Shown: piece after piece, positions 26,031 to 37,432 of the stretch
Position numbering within the stretch: the first letter of the stretch is position 1
Layout: each line of letters starts with the position of its first letter
Assembly (NCBI GenBank): GCA_937894085.1
Contig: CALCSG010000149.1
Span: 1-42,625, forward strand
Source of the DNA: an uncultured Gammaproteobacteria bacterium
GTDB lineage: Bacteria > Pseudomonadota > Gammaproteobacteria > GCA-001735895
Length of the DNA: 42,625 nucleotides
Direction of reading: 5' to 3'
Made by a program: the position numbers and the translations under genes
The notes under the pieces: generated by a model
The model's database searches: none
Seen by the model: only the letters and a program-made list of their open reading frames with translations
What the model was told of the DNA's origin: nothing

Positions 26031-26650
26031 ATGAATACTAAAGCTAAAGTTGCGTTAATCACGGGTGCCGGTCAGGGCATTGGGCGGGCCATTGCCTTAA
26101 GGCTGGCAAAGAATGGTGCGGACATTGCTATTGTTGATCTCAGGAAAGACAAAATAGATGCCGTTGCCAAAGAGGTGCAAGCCTTAGGCCGCAAAGCAAC
26201 GGTTTTCGTTGCCGATGTAACGAGTCGCGACCAGGTCTATGCCGCGGTTGACCATGCCGAAAAGGAACTGGGCGGCTTTGATATCATGGTCAACAATGCC
26301 GGGATCGCTCAGGTACAGTCGTTGGCTGATGTCACGCAACAGGAAGTTGAAACTATTTTCAAAGTGAATATCGAGGGTTTGCTCTGGGGAATTCAGGCTG
26401 CGGCCAGGAAATTCAAGGCTCGTGGACACAAGGGTAAAATCATTAATGCATCGTCGGATGCAGGCCAAAACGGATTTTCCATGCCAGGCGTGTATTCTGC
26501 CACCAGGTTCGCAGTCCGCGGTCTAACTCAGGCTGCAGCGCTCGAATATGCCAGCGACGGCATCACTGTCAATGCCTACAGCCCGGACCAGGTTCAGGCT
26601 ATATGACCGAACAGGCACCCATCATCGATGGTGGGATCGTTTATCGCTGA
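26031..26650 (+). pseudogene. Short-chain dehydrogenase (acetoin/diacetyl reductase-like), internally deleted
   Basis: The first 187 residues are a good Rossmann SDR: TGAGQGIG, NNAGIA, a VNIEGLLWGIQAA helix and the active-site region INASSDAG with YSATRFAVRGLTQAA. This resembles BudC-type (S,S)-butanediol/diacetyl reductases. After ITVNAYSPD the frame ends at TGA 26604-26606. In a different frame the true family C-terminus follows at once (YMTEQAPIIDGGIVYR, ending TGA 26648-26650). About 60 residues, including the substrate loop, are missing, so a deletion joined the two parts out of frame. The catalytic YxxxK is YSATR. A strong AAGGAG precedes the start. Confidence 0.85.
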
Positions 26651-26759
26651 TGCGTCCCGGTGTTGACTCAATTATTCAGGAATCAGGATTGTCCAACAAG
26701 TATGCAATATTAAGTTGTACTGACAATAAATTCTTTTCACGTACAAAATAGGAGATTAG

Positions 26760-28919
<2,160 letters not shown>

Positions 28920-29072
28920 CTCCCGGTGCACCTCCAGGCCCGTTTAGCGAATTCCGCAACGATCGTCTCGCTGCGTGGCAGCGTCGTGGATATCGTGTTT
29001 CAAGTGATTTTTCCAGTTTCAACTAGCAGTACAATCTGAATACAAACCCAGCTTTAAAACAGGAGCTTAGCA

Positions 29073-29366
29073 ATGAGCAAGAAAGAAACTTACCAAAAGA
29101 AACTACAGGCTCAATTGGACGAGTGGAGCGCAGAGATCGACAAACTCAGGGCAAAAGTTGATAAAGCGGGAGCCGAAACTCAACTTGAGTACCACAAACA
29201 CAAAGAAATCGAGGAACTGCGATCCATGCAACAAGCAGCCAGCAGTAAACTAGTCGAACTTAAGGAAGCCAGCGACGAGGCATGGGAGGATCTCAGGGCA
29301 GGCATGGATAGTGCGTGGAACTCGATCGGCAATGCGCTGAAGTCGGCTACCTCCAGATTCAATTAA
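29073..29366 (+). CDS. Coiled-coil stress protein (sll1863-like)
   Basis: 97 residues, predicted as almost continuous helix: heptads run through KLQAQLDEWSAEIDKLRAKVDKA and onward to about residue 65, followed by a short amphipathic segment (AWEDLRAGMDSAWNSIGNAL). The arrangement of a charged coiled coil with a Trp-containing C-terminal helix matches small stress-response proteins of the sll1863 type. It has no signal peptide or membrane segment. The start has AGGAG eight bases ahead. It is located between katG and the flavoprotein gene in a set with general stress functions. Molecular role is unknown. Confidence 0.75.
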   Translation: MSKKETYQKKLQAQLDEWSAEIDKLRAKVDKAGAETQLEYHKHKEIEELRSMQQAASSKLVELKEASDEAWEDLRAGMDSAWNSIGNALKSATSRFN

Positions 29367-29525
29367 ACAGTATGGTCAGGTCATCGCGGGCATAACGAAA
29401 AGAGATGACGAGTGAAATTTAGTATCTGAGCATTTTTTATCATCAGTTTGTCTAATCACAAATAGTAAATTATTTCTGCCCACTCGAGCAGCAGTCTATA
29501 AGATCAGAATTTATCGGAGAAAATA

Positions 29526-30898
29526 ATGACTCAATACGATGCGATTGTTATTGGTACAGGGCAGGCAGGACCTTCTATGGCTACACGACTGGCTGGAGAA
29601 GGATTTAAAACAGCTATTATTGAGAGAGGTAAATTTGGTGGTACCTGCGTCAATAATGGCTGTGTCCCCACTAAAACTCTGATAGCGAGTGCCCGGGCAG
29701 CGCATGTTGCCCGACATGCAGACGACTACGGTGTGATGATCGAAGGCCCGGTCAGGGTAGATATGAAGCAGGTAAAAGCACGTAAAGATAAAATATCCGG
29801 TAATAGCACTCACAGTGTCGAGCAATGGCTAAAAGAGACTGATAACTTAACTGTGTACCATGGAACGGGAAAATTTGAAAGCAGCCATACAGTTCGTGTT
29901 GGAGATGAATTATTACAGGCTGATAAAAATTCATCAATGTGGGCGGACATGCATTGGTTCCCCCATTTTCCGGGCTGGATGATATCGATTATCTGACCAA
30001 TGAAAACATCATGGATGTGGACTATCTTCCACCGCATCTGATCATTATTGGCGGCAGTTATATTGGTCTTGAATTTGCCCAGATGTATCGACGTTTCGGC
30101 AGTCAGGTCACGGTTGTTGAAAAAGGCTCAAGGATAATTCAACGCGAAGATGAAGACGTATCCAGCACAGTGATGGAAGTGCTGCAAAAAGAAGGTGTGA
30201 TATTCCGTTTAAATTCTGAATGTATCTCGCCACAAAAGCAGGGCGGCGAAATCGTCGTCAAACTGGACTGTAAAGATGATTTAAAAGAAGTGAGGGGATC
30301 GCATTTATTACTGGCTGTCGGGCGAACTCCAAATACGCAAAATCTGGGGCTGGATAAAGCGGGCATAGAAGTCGATGATCGAGGTTTCATAGTAGTTGAT
30401 GATAAATTGCAAACGACCGTTCCCGGAATCTGGGCATTGGGAGACTGTAACGGTCAGGGGGCATTCACCCACACATCATACAATGACTATGAAATAGTAG
30501 CGGCTAACTTGCTGGATGAAGATCCAAGAAGAGTAAGCGACCGTATTTTGACCTATGGCCTGTTTGTTGACCCTCCTCTGGGCCGCGTGGGTATGACTGA
30601 AAATCAGGCGCGTGAATCCGCGCGCAATGTTCTGATCGGCAAGATGCCTATGACACGTATTGGCAGGGCGGTAGAAAAAGGCCAGACCGATGGTTTTATG
30701 AAAATTCTAGTTGATGCAGACAGCAAAGAGATATTAGGTGCTGCCATCATTGGTTTGAACGGAGATGAAGTCATCCATTCAATTACCGATATTATGTACG
30801 CTAAAGTACCTTATACGGTCATTCAGCGAGCGATGCATATTCACCCCACAGTGTCGGAGTTGATACCCACGATGCTAGGCGACTTAAAGCCATTATAG
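29526..30898 (+). pseudogene. FAD-dependent pyridine nucleotide-disulfide oxidoreductase (MerA-like), frameshifted
   Basis: The first frame (29526-29996) has the FAD motif IVIGTGQAGPSMA and the redox disulfide GGTCVNNGCVPTKTL. It leaves the family after DELLQADK. The second frame picks up at FINVGGHALVPPFSGLDDI, near 29930, and continues through the NAD-binding motif IIIGGSYIGLEFAQ, the second FAD motif (WALGDCNG) and the dimerisation domain with HIHPTVSEL, to the stop at 30898. A single-base change in the A-rich GATAAAAATTC at about 29925-29932 explains the shift. The C-terminal Cys pair specific to MerA is absent, so mercury reduction is unlikely; general disulfide reductases of this type reduce other substrates. 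It may be a sequencing error or a real mutation. GGAG lies ahead of the start. Confidence 0.88.
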
Positions 30899-30916
30899 CA
30901 ATGAAAGAAATTACAG

Positions 30917-32558
30917 ATGACTGACAACAGTACAACAATGACGCTTTCCGGGAAAACGCTTTCCCCCGGTTTGGGCGAGGGTCAGATCTTTGTCTACCGG
31001 GATATCATGAACCGCTTTGACGAGTTTTACGATATCGACGATACCCAGATTGAACCCGAGCTGAAACGTTTGGACCGTGCGCTTGCGAGGATTTCAGATG
31101 ACCTGAGCGTGCTGGCAGGCCGCGTTGAGGCGGAGATCGATTCGGAACTCTCGGGTGTGTTTCACGCACACCTCGCTATGATGCAAGATGCAAGCTTGAA
31201 GGCAGAGGTAGAGAAGGAGGTCAAAGGCGAATTAGTCAGTGCGGGGAGCGCTGTGAGAACGGTGTTTCGTCGCTGGGAGCATCGGTTCCAATCCATGGAC
31301 GCTGAGGTGTCAAGACAGAAAAGCGATGACATGCGGGACCTGGCGCGACGGCTTGTCTCTGCGCTGGCAGGCGTCCATGCGCATGCCCTGGCGGATCTGC
31401 CCCGTGGCAGTGTTCTTGTAGCAAACCGCCTGCTGCCATCTGATACCGTATTCCTCGCGCGGAATATGGCCGCCGCAGCTTTGCTGGAAATTGGCGCAAA
31501 AGGCTCTCACGCAGCTCTATTCGCTCGCGAAATAGGGCTTCCGTGTGTGGCCGCTCTTCCGGGCCTTTTGGAGACAGTATCCGAGAGTTCTTATGCGCTC
31601 GTCGATGCCGATGGAGCTCAAGCCATCATTAATCCCAACGCGACGCAGCGCGATACGTTCCTGAAGAAGATCGAGCAGAGGACGCAGACAATTGCCAAAG
31701 CCCGTGCTCGCGCTCACAAGTCAGCTATGACACAAGATGGGACACGAATTGCCGTTCTCGCCAATGTGGGGGACGCAGAAGACACACGAATCGCCATCGA
31801 GAACGGGGCGGATGGGGTGGGTCTTTATCGCCTTGAACAGATTTACTTAAGCCGGCAGCACCCCCCCCAGCACGGTCGAGCTGGTTGAAGCAATGCAAAC
31901 GACATTGAAGCCCGCTAAAGGTCTGCCAGTGAATGTGCGGTTGCTTGATGTCGGAGCGGACAAGCCACTTCCCTTTATTGACATGCCCAGGGAGCAAAAT
32001 CCTTCATTGGGACAAAGGGGTATCCGCTTCCTGTTGCAATATCCAGAACTCCTGCAAACGCAGATGGACGCACTGCTCCAGCTTTCCCCCGATTTTGACC
32101 TGCGTATTTTAGTGCCGATGGTCACACTACCCGGCGATATGGCTGCAGTAGAGGAAGCTCTAAGGGCTTCAGCTTCAAGAGCCAGGACATCAAGAGTACC
32201 TGCACTTGGCGCCATGATTGAAACGCCAGCTGCGGCCCTTGCTGCTGCTGACATCTCAAGGCACGCATCATTCCTGAGTTTCGGAACGAATGACCTTACA
32301 CAGTACTCCTTTGCCGCCGACCGCGAGAATGCATCTGTTGACACCTACTTCGATGACACCCATGATGTCATTTTTCGCCTGATTAGCATGGTTCATGGTG
32401 ATATCCCCGACATGCCTCTTTCCGTCTGCGGGGAATTGGCCGGGCGATCCAATGCTACCTCCAGACTGCTGGGGTGCGGCATCACTTCCCTGAGTGTTGT
32501 CCCCCTCGCCATCCCCACAATCAAAGAAGCTGTTCGAAATTGCGGCAGGACATCATAG
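30917..32558 (+). pseudogene. Enzyme I-like PEP-protein phosphotransferase, frameshifted in a C8 tract
   Basis: The first frame (30917-31888) holds the enzyme I N-terminal domain (LSGKTLSPGLGEGQIF, helical HPr-binding region, RSVLVANRLLPSDT), with the phosphorylated-His motif GSHAALFAREIGLP, and the start of the PEP-binding barrel (GVGLYRLEQIYLSR). At 31861-31868 lies a run of eight C; after it the family continues in another frame from STVELVEAMQ, with LDVGADKPLPF, GQRGIRF, ETPAAALAA, SFGTNDLTQYSFAADREN and the catalytic Cys in CGELAG, to 32558. Everything needed for catalysis is present if one base is corrected. No HPr or EIIA gene is adjacent. It follows the flavoprotein by 18 bases and may form an operon with it. 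Confidence 0.88.
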
Positions 32559-32582
32559 CTATGTGCCAAGTGGAATAGGAAG

Positions 32583-32829
32583 GGGTTCTGTCCCAATGTC
32601 ATTAAGTTAAGGTTTTTTTGTCGTCATGCCCGCGTACGACTGCATGGATGCAGGAGGTAGAGCGAAGCAGGAAGCCAGAGCCGAGGCGGGTATCCATTTT
32701 AAAGGCCTGCAGGCTCGTTGTGATGGATTGCATCCCTTGTTTCCGTGAACGGTGCATCCATGCACCACTACTCTGGCCTTCGCCAGAATGACGCGAGTCG
32801 CTTAATTTAACGGCATTGGGTTCTGTCCC
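32583..32829. mobile_element. 223-bp MITE-like element with imperfect terminal inverted repeats and 12-bp flanking direct repeats
   Basis: The ends AATGTCATTAAGTTAAG (from 32595) and CTTAATTTAACGGCATT (to 32817) are imperfect inverted repeats. GGGTTCTGTCCC stands directly outside both ends (32583-32594 and 32818-32829), in the same orientation, like a target duplication. Inside are palindromes CTGCATGGATGCAG and GGTGCATCCATGCACC and the motif pair GTCATGCC / GAATGAC. No coding frame. The interior resembles the dispersed palindromic repeats seen in many gammaproteobacteria. Confidence 0.7.
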
Positions 32830-32991
32830 CTCCATTTCACAAAACCTGATTTTTCTACCCGTCAATATTCCAGACTCATGGAGATCGGATTAAAAATTTG
32901 GTCTTGTAAATCAGAGTGTGGTACGCATTTGATGAGTAGAGCAAAAGCCAGTTTGATATATCGACTAACCTATAATCTTTGAGTTCAACTA

Positions 32992-33084
32992 ATGCCTGGT
33001 TATAGCAAACTTGAAAGTACAATCCGGTATCTTGAAGTAGAAGTGGAGGATGACCTGGAAATATCTGAGCTAACCGATTCTTGA
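32992..33084 (+). pseudogene. C-terminal tail of a tyrosine recombinase/integrase
   Basis: 30 codons: KLESTIRYLEVEVEDDLEIS. This is the end of phage-type integrases (the LGHTKLESTVRYL block, where the Tyr nucleophile is the second-last residue of that motif, and the trailing VDDALEISE). The upstream catalytic Arg-His-Arg region is missing. It marks a past integration. Confidence 0.65.
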
Positions 33085-33215
33085 TGCAATTAACCAGGAA
33101 GTGTCAAAACATAGGCTTCCTGGCTTCTCTGTACCGGATATAGTAGCAACAGGACATTCGGTCTACCGGTAAATAACCGAAATAGTCAACAGTTGCTACT
33201 GTTAGGCCCCATCAC

Positions 33216-33731
33216 CTAAATGTGCAGTGGCTCTATGGTCCAACCAATCCCGCCGGTATGTGCTTCAGGGTGGGAGTGTTTAAGGGCCTTTAAAATGGGG
33301 GGAATACGCCAGCGAGGGATATCCACCAGCAGGATTATTTCACCATGTTTTAGTTCAGCCTGAAATTTTGATAAATGCATATGCGGGACATGTGTAGTGA
33401 AATAATATCCGCCGAAAAAAGTGCCTGACATAACCAGCAAACTGATCAATAAAACAGGCATCGAGAGGTTAAAAAGACTGACTAGAAAAACCAGTAAAGC
33501 CAGGAAAAATACCGCCAGATTGATCTTCCATAACCAGTCTTCGATGTATCTTGCAGTATCGTTTTGTTGGTAGACAGTGGCCTCTGGCAGACCAGATATG
33601 TTTACCTCTTTTTTGGCAATGGTGTGAATATGTTTTTTCATGACACCCATGCTGTTCAACACGTCGACGACTTCCAGCGCTTTTTCACGTTGAGGTAGTA
33701 ACAGATACAACCGTCGTTTCATCAGGTTCAT
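33216..33731 (-). CDS. Hypothetical membrane protein with two membrane segments
   Basis: 171 residues. A cytoplasmic N-terminal part (about 1-65) resembles the small alpha/beta domain of stress-type proteins (KRRLYLLLPQREKALEVVDVL, then MGVMKKHIHTI). Two membrane segments follow at about 70-90 and 93-113. The C-terminal part (HGEIILLVDIPRWRIPPILKAL) repeats the fold. Family is not recognised with certainty; DUF1269-like proteins have a similar layout. GGAGGG precedes the start and overlaps the end of the gene upstream, which stops three bases before it, so the two are cotranscribed. Confidence 0.7.
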   Translation of the reverse strand: MNLMKRRLYLLLPQREKALEVVDVLNSMGVMKKHIHTIAKKEVNISGLPEATVYQQNDTARYIEDWLWKINLAVFFLALLVFLVSLFNLSMPVLLISLLVMSGTFFGGYYFTTHVPHMHLSKFQAELKHGEIILLVDIPRWRIPPILKALKHSHPEAHTGGIGWTIEPLHI

Positions 33732-33734
33732 GAT

Positions 33735-33944
33735 TTAGCCCTCCGCTATATAGTCGTCAGTATCATTCCCTTGAAGAATTTTTTTATCTTCCATTTTTAT
33801 CATAAGAAAGGCCTGTTTATTCATTTCATTTTCAAAATAGACTTTAAATCCATTCTCTGCAGTGCCCTCTGTAACACTGGGGTGACTGGATAAATTATGT
33901 ACGTCTTTGAGGGTAATAGGGTCTGTTGTAGAGTGGATAAACAT
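33735..33944 (-). CDS. Small hypothetical protein
   Basis: 69 residues: MFIHSTTDPITLKDV at the start, a strand-rich centre (GFKVYFENEMNKQAFLMI) and an acidic tail (NDTDDYIAEG). No family is recognised. AAGGAG lies about nine bases ahead of the start, so expression is likely. It is the first gene of a two-gene unit with the membrane protein three bases downstream, and is separated by 95 bases from sufE. The Fe-S operon promoter may or may not reach it. Confidence 0.65.
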   Translation of the reverse strand: MFIHSTTDPITLKDVHNLSSHPSVTEGTAENGFKVYFENEMNKQAFLMIKMEDKKILQGNDTDDYIAEG

Positions 33945-34039
33945 AACGTTGACTCCTTCGTGCTTAACACGAGTAAAAGTTAGCGATTCGCTAACGGGTT
34001 GAGCTTTTTATAAGCTCTGCTATTTTCTAATGATTACCG

Positions 34040-34474
34040 TCAGGCTACGTTCCTGGATAAAATATCCAGTTTATGTGCCTGTTGTTTCATTAGTGTCACA
34101 ATGGCATATATGCCAACATGACGATTTGGCGATAAATGTTCATCAAGATGTAATCGTGAAAACAATTCATCGACATCCAGTAAATCGACTTCCCTGGCCG
34201 TTTTACCTTCAGTGAGTTGAATTAATATGGCCAGTACGCCGCGGATAATACTGGTATCACAATAGCCGTAAAACCGAATCAATGTTGAATCACTATTGTC
34301 TCGATAGGCGCTCACATATACCGTACTCATGCAACCACGAACATTGTTGCTTTCCACCATTAATTTTTGTGACATGGCAGGAAGATTTTCACCCAGTTCA
34401 ATGATGTAGTTGTAACGCTGATCCCAGTCATCGAATAGCTCAAAATTCTCAACCAGGTTATCCAGGCGGCTCAT
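34040..34474 (-). CDS. sufE: SufE, cysteine desulfurase sulfur acceptor
   Basis: 144 residues. SufE takes persulfide sulfur from SufS and hands it to the SufBCD scaffold. MSRLDNLVENFELFDDWDQRYNYIIELG and RGCMSTVYV, with the acceptor Cys at the position of E. coli Cys51, are diagnostic. The frame is open 20 residues further upstream, but the real start at 34474 overlaps the sufA stop by four bases (ATGA), showing translational coupling. It ends the suf operon. Its usual partner sufS is not in the window, so the desulfurase must be encoded elsewhere, for example as SufS or IscS. Confidence 0.93.
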   Translation of the reverse strand: MSRLDNLVENFELFDDWDQRYNYIIELGENLPAMSQKLMVESNNVRGCMSTVYVSAYRDNSDSTLIRFYGYCDTSIIRGVLAILIQLTEGKTAREVDLLDVDELFSRLHLDEHLSPNRHVGIYAIVTLMKQQAHKLDILSRNVA

Positions 34475-34827
34475 GGTATTGTCCTGACGTCTTTTTCCAC
34501 TTCGCCCAGCATAAATGATTCGCCACAACCACAAATATTCTGCACATTCGGATTATGAAATTCAAAACCCTGGTCCGTCGCATTGATAGCTACATAATCT
34601 ATTTCAGTTCCATCAAGGTTTGGTAAGCTCTCGCTATCAACTACAATTTTGATCCCAAAAGATTCAAATATTACATCCTCAGCATTTTGTAGATCGACAT
34701 AATCAACCTTATAGGAAAAACCACTGCAACCTGCTTTGGGGGTAGCCAGGCGAAACCCTGTTCCATGGCCACGTTTGTTTAACATTTGTTGAACATGAGT
34801 CGCTGCACGTTGAGTTAATTGAATCAT
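34471..34827 (-). CDS. sufA: SufA/IscA-type Fe-S carrier protein
   Basis: 118 residues, an A-type carrier that receives clusters from the scaffold and delivers them to apo-proteins. The three cluster-binding Cys are in AGCSGFSY and ICGCGESF. KAGCSGFSYKVDYVDL, EDVIFESFGIKIVVD and GFEFHNPN are family blocks. An AGAGGT site precedes the start by about nine bases. It lies after sufT and overlaps sufE by four bases. By order in the operon SufA is the usual name, although ErpA or IscA would look alike at this level. Confidence 0.92.
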   Translation of the reverse strand: MIQLTQRAATHVQQMLNKRGHGTGFRLATPKAGCSGFSYKVDYVDLQNAEDVIFESFGIKIVVDSESLPNLDGTEIDYVAINATDQGFEFHNPNVQNICGCGESFMLGEVEKDVRTIP

Positions 34828-34848
34828 TTTGTAGTGACCTCTGTGTTA

Positions 34849-35247
34849 TTAAAGTAATCCTAAATCCAGTCGCGCGGCTTCACTGAGACATCCCTGGTTC
34901 CAGGGTGGATCCCATACCAGACTGACTTTTGCATCGTTGATACCGGGTACTGTCTTAACCATTGCGACCACTTGAGCAGGTAATATTTCCGCCACCGGGC
35001 AGGCAGGTGCTGTTAGCGTCATTTCGATTTCAACCTCTGCATCATCATTAATACTGATGTGATATATCAGACCGAGATCATACACATTGACATGAATTTC
35101 CGGATCATAAACCGTTCGTATAGCTGCAATCACTTTCTGCTCCAGCGATGCATCGACCGGGTAATCAACTGCCTGAGCGGATACAGGCTTTCGCACCGGT
35201 AAATCAACCTGCTTTTTAGTGCGGAATAGAATGCCATCAATGTCCAT
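34849..35247 (-). CDS. sufT: SufT-type MIP18-family Fe-S maturation protein (DUF59)
   Basis: 132 residues with a PF01883 domain: VIAAIRTVYDPEIHVNVYDLGLIYHI, MTLTAPACPVAEILPAQV with the conserved Cys, and VSLVWDPPW. This family assists in Fe-S cluster maturation under demand, in agreement with its place between sufD and sufA. The start is ATG 35247, with GGAA about seven bases ahead and an overlap of eleven bases with sufD; an in-frame ATG at 35271 would add eight residues. The N-terminal 30 residues before the domain are variable. Confidence 0.9.
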   Translation of the reverse strand: MDIDGILFRTKKQVDLPVRKPVSAQAVDYPVDASLEQKVIAAIRTVYDPEIHVNVYDLGLIYHISINDDAEVEIEMTLTAPACPVAEILPAQVVAMVKTVPGINDAKVSLVWDPPWNQGCLSEAARLDLGLL

Positions 35248-36640
35248 TTTTATGTTCCATTTCTGATTCAACTGAATTTAATGTGTGCGCTATTTTTTCG
35301 CTCGCATAATCGCGTAGCTGCTGTAGCTCGAAACTCTCAATAATGTCAGTGGCAAATCCCTGGCATAACATTTTTCGAGCGCTATGTTCTGCAATACCAC
35401 GCGAGCGCATATAAAAAAGCTGCTCAGGGTCGAGTCGCCCAACCGTGGTACCGTGACTACATTTCACATCATCGGCGTATATTTCCAGTTGTGGTTTGGT
35501 ATTGACTTCAGCATCACGCACCAGCAGCAGGTTGTCATTCGTCAAAGCAGCATCAGAATGCTGTGCCTGCCTGTCGACCAGAATTCGACCATCAAAAACA
35601 GCCCGACCCCTGCCGTATAAAATACCTTTAAACTGTTCACTACTGCGGCAGGATGGCACCCGATGTTGCACATCAAGATGAAAATCGGTCAGCTGTTGAT
35701 CGCCAACGGTGTACAAGCCAAGCAAATCACACTCAGCCTGTTGTGCCTGGAACTCGACCCTGACTGCAGATTTTGACCAGAGACCACCAAATGCAAGGCA
35801 GGTGCTGAAATAGCGGCTGCGCCTGTGCTGAGTTATCTGGACGTTACTCAGGTGATAGGCCAGTCGGCTTTCATCCTGAATGCGGTAATGCCTGAGTCTA
35901 GAATCATCAGCAAGATTAATGTCAGTGAAGTTATTATGAAAATATTTTTCATGTTTGTTATTACTGATAAAATGCTCAATAACGGTTGCACTGGCCCCTG
36001 ATTCAAGATCAATAATATTACGGGTCTGTATCATGCTGCCAACATGCTGCTCAGAACGCGTGAGATTATTATTTAAATAAATTATTTCTACAGGCCGATC
36101 GAGTGTTACAGACTGATTGACATGAAGATATACACCGTCATTGAACAGGGCGGTATTTAACGCAGTAAAAAGTTGCTCACCAGGCTGATGAAGATGATCA
36201 AACGAACTCATTAACTGATCTGGTATGGTACGCAATGCTTCAGCTGTACCAGTTAATATTACGCCTGCAGGCAGTTCACTGAGTTCTGATAATGACAGAT
36301 CAATACGCCCATTGATAAAAACCAGCCGGTAACTATCAATAGCGGGCAACCCAATATCTTCAATACATATTTTCTGTTCAAGGTCATTATCGAACAGGGG
36401 GTCAAAGCTGTTCTGGAAAATATTATCCACACGATTGTAGCGCCAGGCTTCCTGTTTCCGGTTCAGCAATGGCAGGGTTGAAATAGATTGCAGGGCTTTC
36501 TCTCTCAACGGCAATAACCAGTCCGGGTCATATTCGGCATCAACTTCTGCACCGACAACAAGCTGCTGAAACCACTCTCGCTGCAGTTGCTGGCGTTGTT
36601 GTGGAGTTTGTAGTTGAGCGTTTTGAACTGGTGATTTCAT
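35237..36640 (-). CDS. sufD: SufD, Fe-S assembly scaffold subunit
   Basis: 467 residues, within the usual range. SufD forms a complex with SufB and SufC for cluster assembly. The right-handed beta-helix core is recognised from IIDLESGASATVIEHF, RHYRIQDESRLAYHLSNVQ, KGILYGRGRAVFDGRILVDRQAQ, the conserved His-containing end block DVKCSHGTTVGRLD and MRSRGI. The first 130 residues (with QREWFQQLVV and LPLLNRKQEAWRY) are the more variable helical part. The gene starts within the last four bases of sufC (ATGA), so translation is coupled, and ends overlapping sufT. Confidence 0.95.
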   Translation of the reverse strand: MKSPVQNAQLQTPQQRQQLQREWFQQLVVGAEVDAEYDPDWLLPLREKALQSISTLPLLNRKQEAWRYNRVDNIFQNSFDPLFDNDLEQKICIEDIGLPAIDSYRLVFINGRIDLSLSELSELPAGVILTGTAEALRTIPDQLMSSFDHLHQPGEQLFTALNTALFNDGVYLHVNQSVTLDRPVEIIYLNNNLTRSEQHVGSMIQTRNIIDLESGASATVIEHFISNNKHEKYFHNNFTDINLADDSRLRHYRIQDESRLAYHLSNVQITQHRRSRYFSTCLAFGGLWSKSAVRVEFQAQQAECDLLGLYTVGDQQLTDFHLDVQHRVPSCRSSEQFKGILYGRGRAVFDGRILVDRQAQHSDAALTNDNLLLVRDAEVNTKPQLEIYADDVKCSHGTTVGRLDPEQLFYMRSRGIAEHSARKMLCQGFATDIIESFELQQLRDYASEKIAHTLNSVESEMEHKNGH

Positions 36641-37389
36641 GCAGCATCTTCCTCTATAATCCAGTTATAGCCTTTCTGTTCCAGGGTTAGCGCCAATTGT
36701 TTATCACCACTACGCACAATGCGGCCATTCACCAGTACATGCACAAAATCCGGTTGTATATATTCGAGTAAGCGCTGGTAATGGGTCACCAGAATGATAC
36801 TGCGCTCGGCACTACGTAAACTATTAACACCCTGTGCAATGACACGCAGGGCATCGATATCCAGGCCGGAATCAGTTTCATCAAGAATAGCCAGTTGTGG
36901 TTCCAGCATGGCCATCTGTAAAACTTCATTGCGTTTTTTTTCACCACCTGAAAAACCGGCATTCACATTTCGTTTGAGAAGTTTTTCGTCGAGCTGTAAC
37001 TGTGCTGCCTTTTCGCGAATGAGCTGTAAAAATTCAAGCGTATTAAATTCATCCTGTCCCCGCGCACGGCGAATAGCATTAATGGATTCCCGTATGAAGG
37101 TCATGTTATTCACGCCCGGTAATTCCACCGGGTATTGCATCGCCAGAAACACGCCTTTGTGAGCGCGTTGTTCGGGTGACAGCTGCAGCAGGTTTTCAGC
37201 ATTAAATAACACCTGCCCATCTGTCACTTCATAACCTTCTCGTCCAGCCAGTACATGAGACAGGGTGCTTTTGCCAGAACCGTTCGGCCCCATGATAGCG
37301 TGAACTTCTCCGGCATTAACTGTCAGGTCAAGCCCGTTAAGAATTTGTTTGCCCTCTATCTTTACGTGTAAATTATTTATTCTTAGCAT
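36637..37389 (-). CDS. sufC: SufC, ABC-type ATPase of the Fe-S scaffold
   Basis: 250 residues. An ABC ATPase that associates with SufB and SufD, not a transporter. Walker A is GPNGSGKST, the signature is SGGEKKR (FSGGEKKRNEVLQM), Walker B is LAILDETDSGLD with the Asp after ILDET as in SufC proteins, and the H loop is VTHYQRLLEYI. GAGG lies eight bases ahead of the start. It is 44 bases downstream of sufB and overlaps sufD by four bases. Confidence 0.97.
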   Translation of the reverse strand: MLRINNLHVKIEGKQILNGLDLTVNAGEVHAIMGPNGSGKSTLSHVLAGREGYEVTDGQVLFNAENLLQLSPEQRAHKGVFLAMQYPVELPGVNNMTFIRESINAIRRARGQDEFNTLEFLQLIREKAAQLQLDEKLLKRNVNAGFSGGEKKRNEVLQMAMLEPQLAILDETDSGLDIDALRVIAQGVNSLRSAERSIILVTHYQRLLEYIQPDFVHVLVNGRIVRSGDKQLALTLEQKGYNWIIEEDAA

Positions 37390-37432
37390 TGTGTTAACCT
37401 CTGTGGGCGAAGATATCTGTAAAATTTTTCAT

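Larger units (their letters stand above)
32559..33215. other. Intergenic region with a MITE-like element and an integrase remnant
   Basis: Contains the inverted-repeat element at 32595-32817 with its flanking direct repeats, and the integrase tail at 32992-33084. The rest is AT-rich and without genes. Confidence 0.6.

Noticed and set aside
29526-30898. True mercuric reductase with a mer operon
   Set aside because: The C-terminal Cys pair and merR, merT and merP are absent; only the general fold and redox disulfide agree.
32583-32829. Short palindromes as a CRISPR array
   Set aside because: No regularly spaced repeats and no cas genes; the structure is a single inverted-repeat element.
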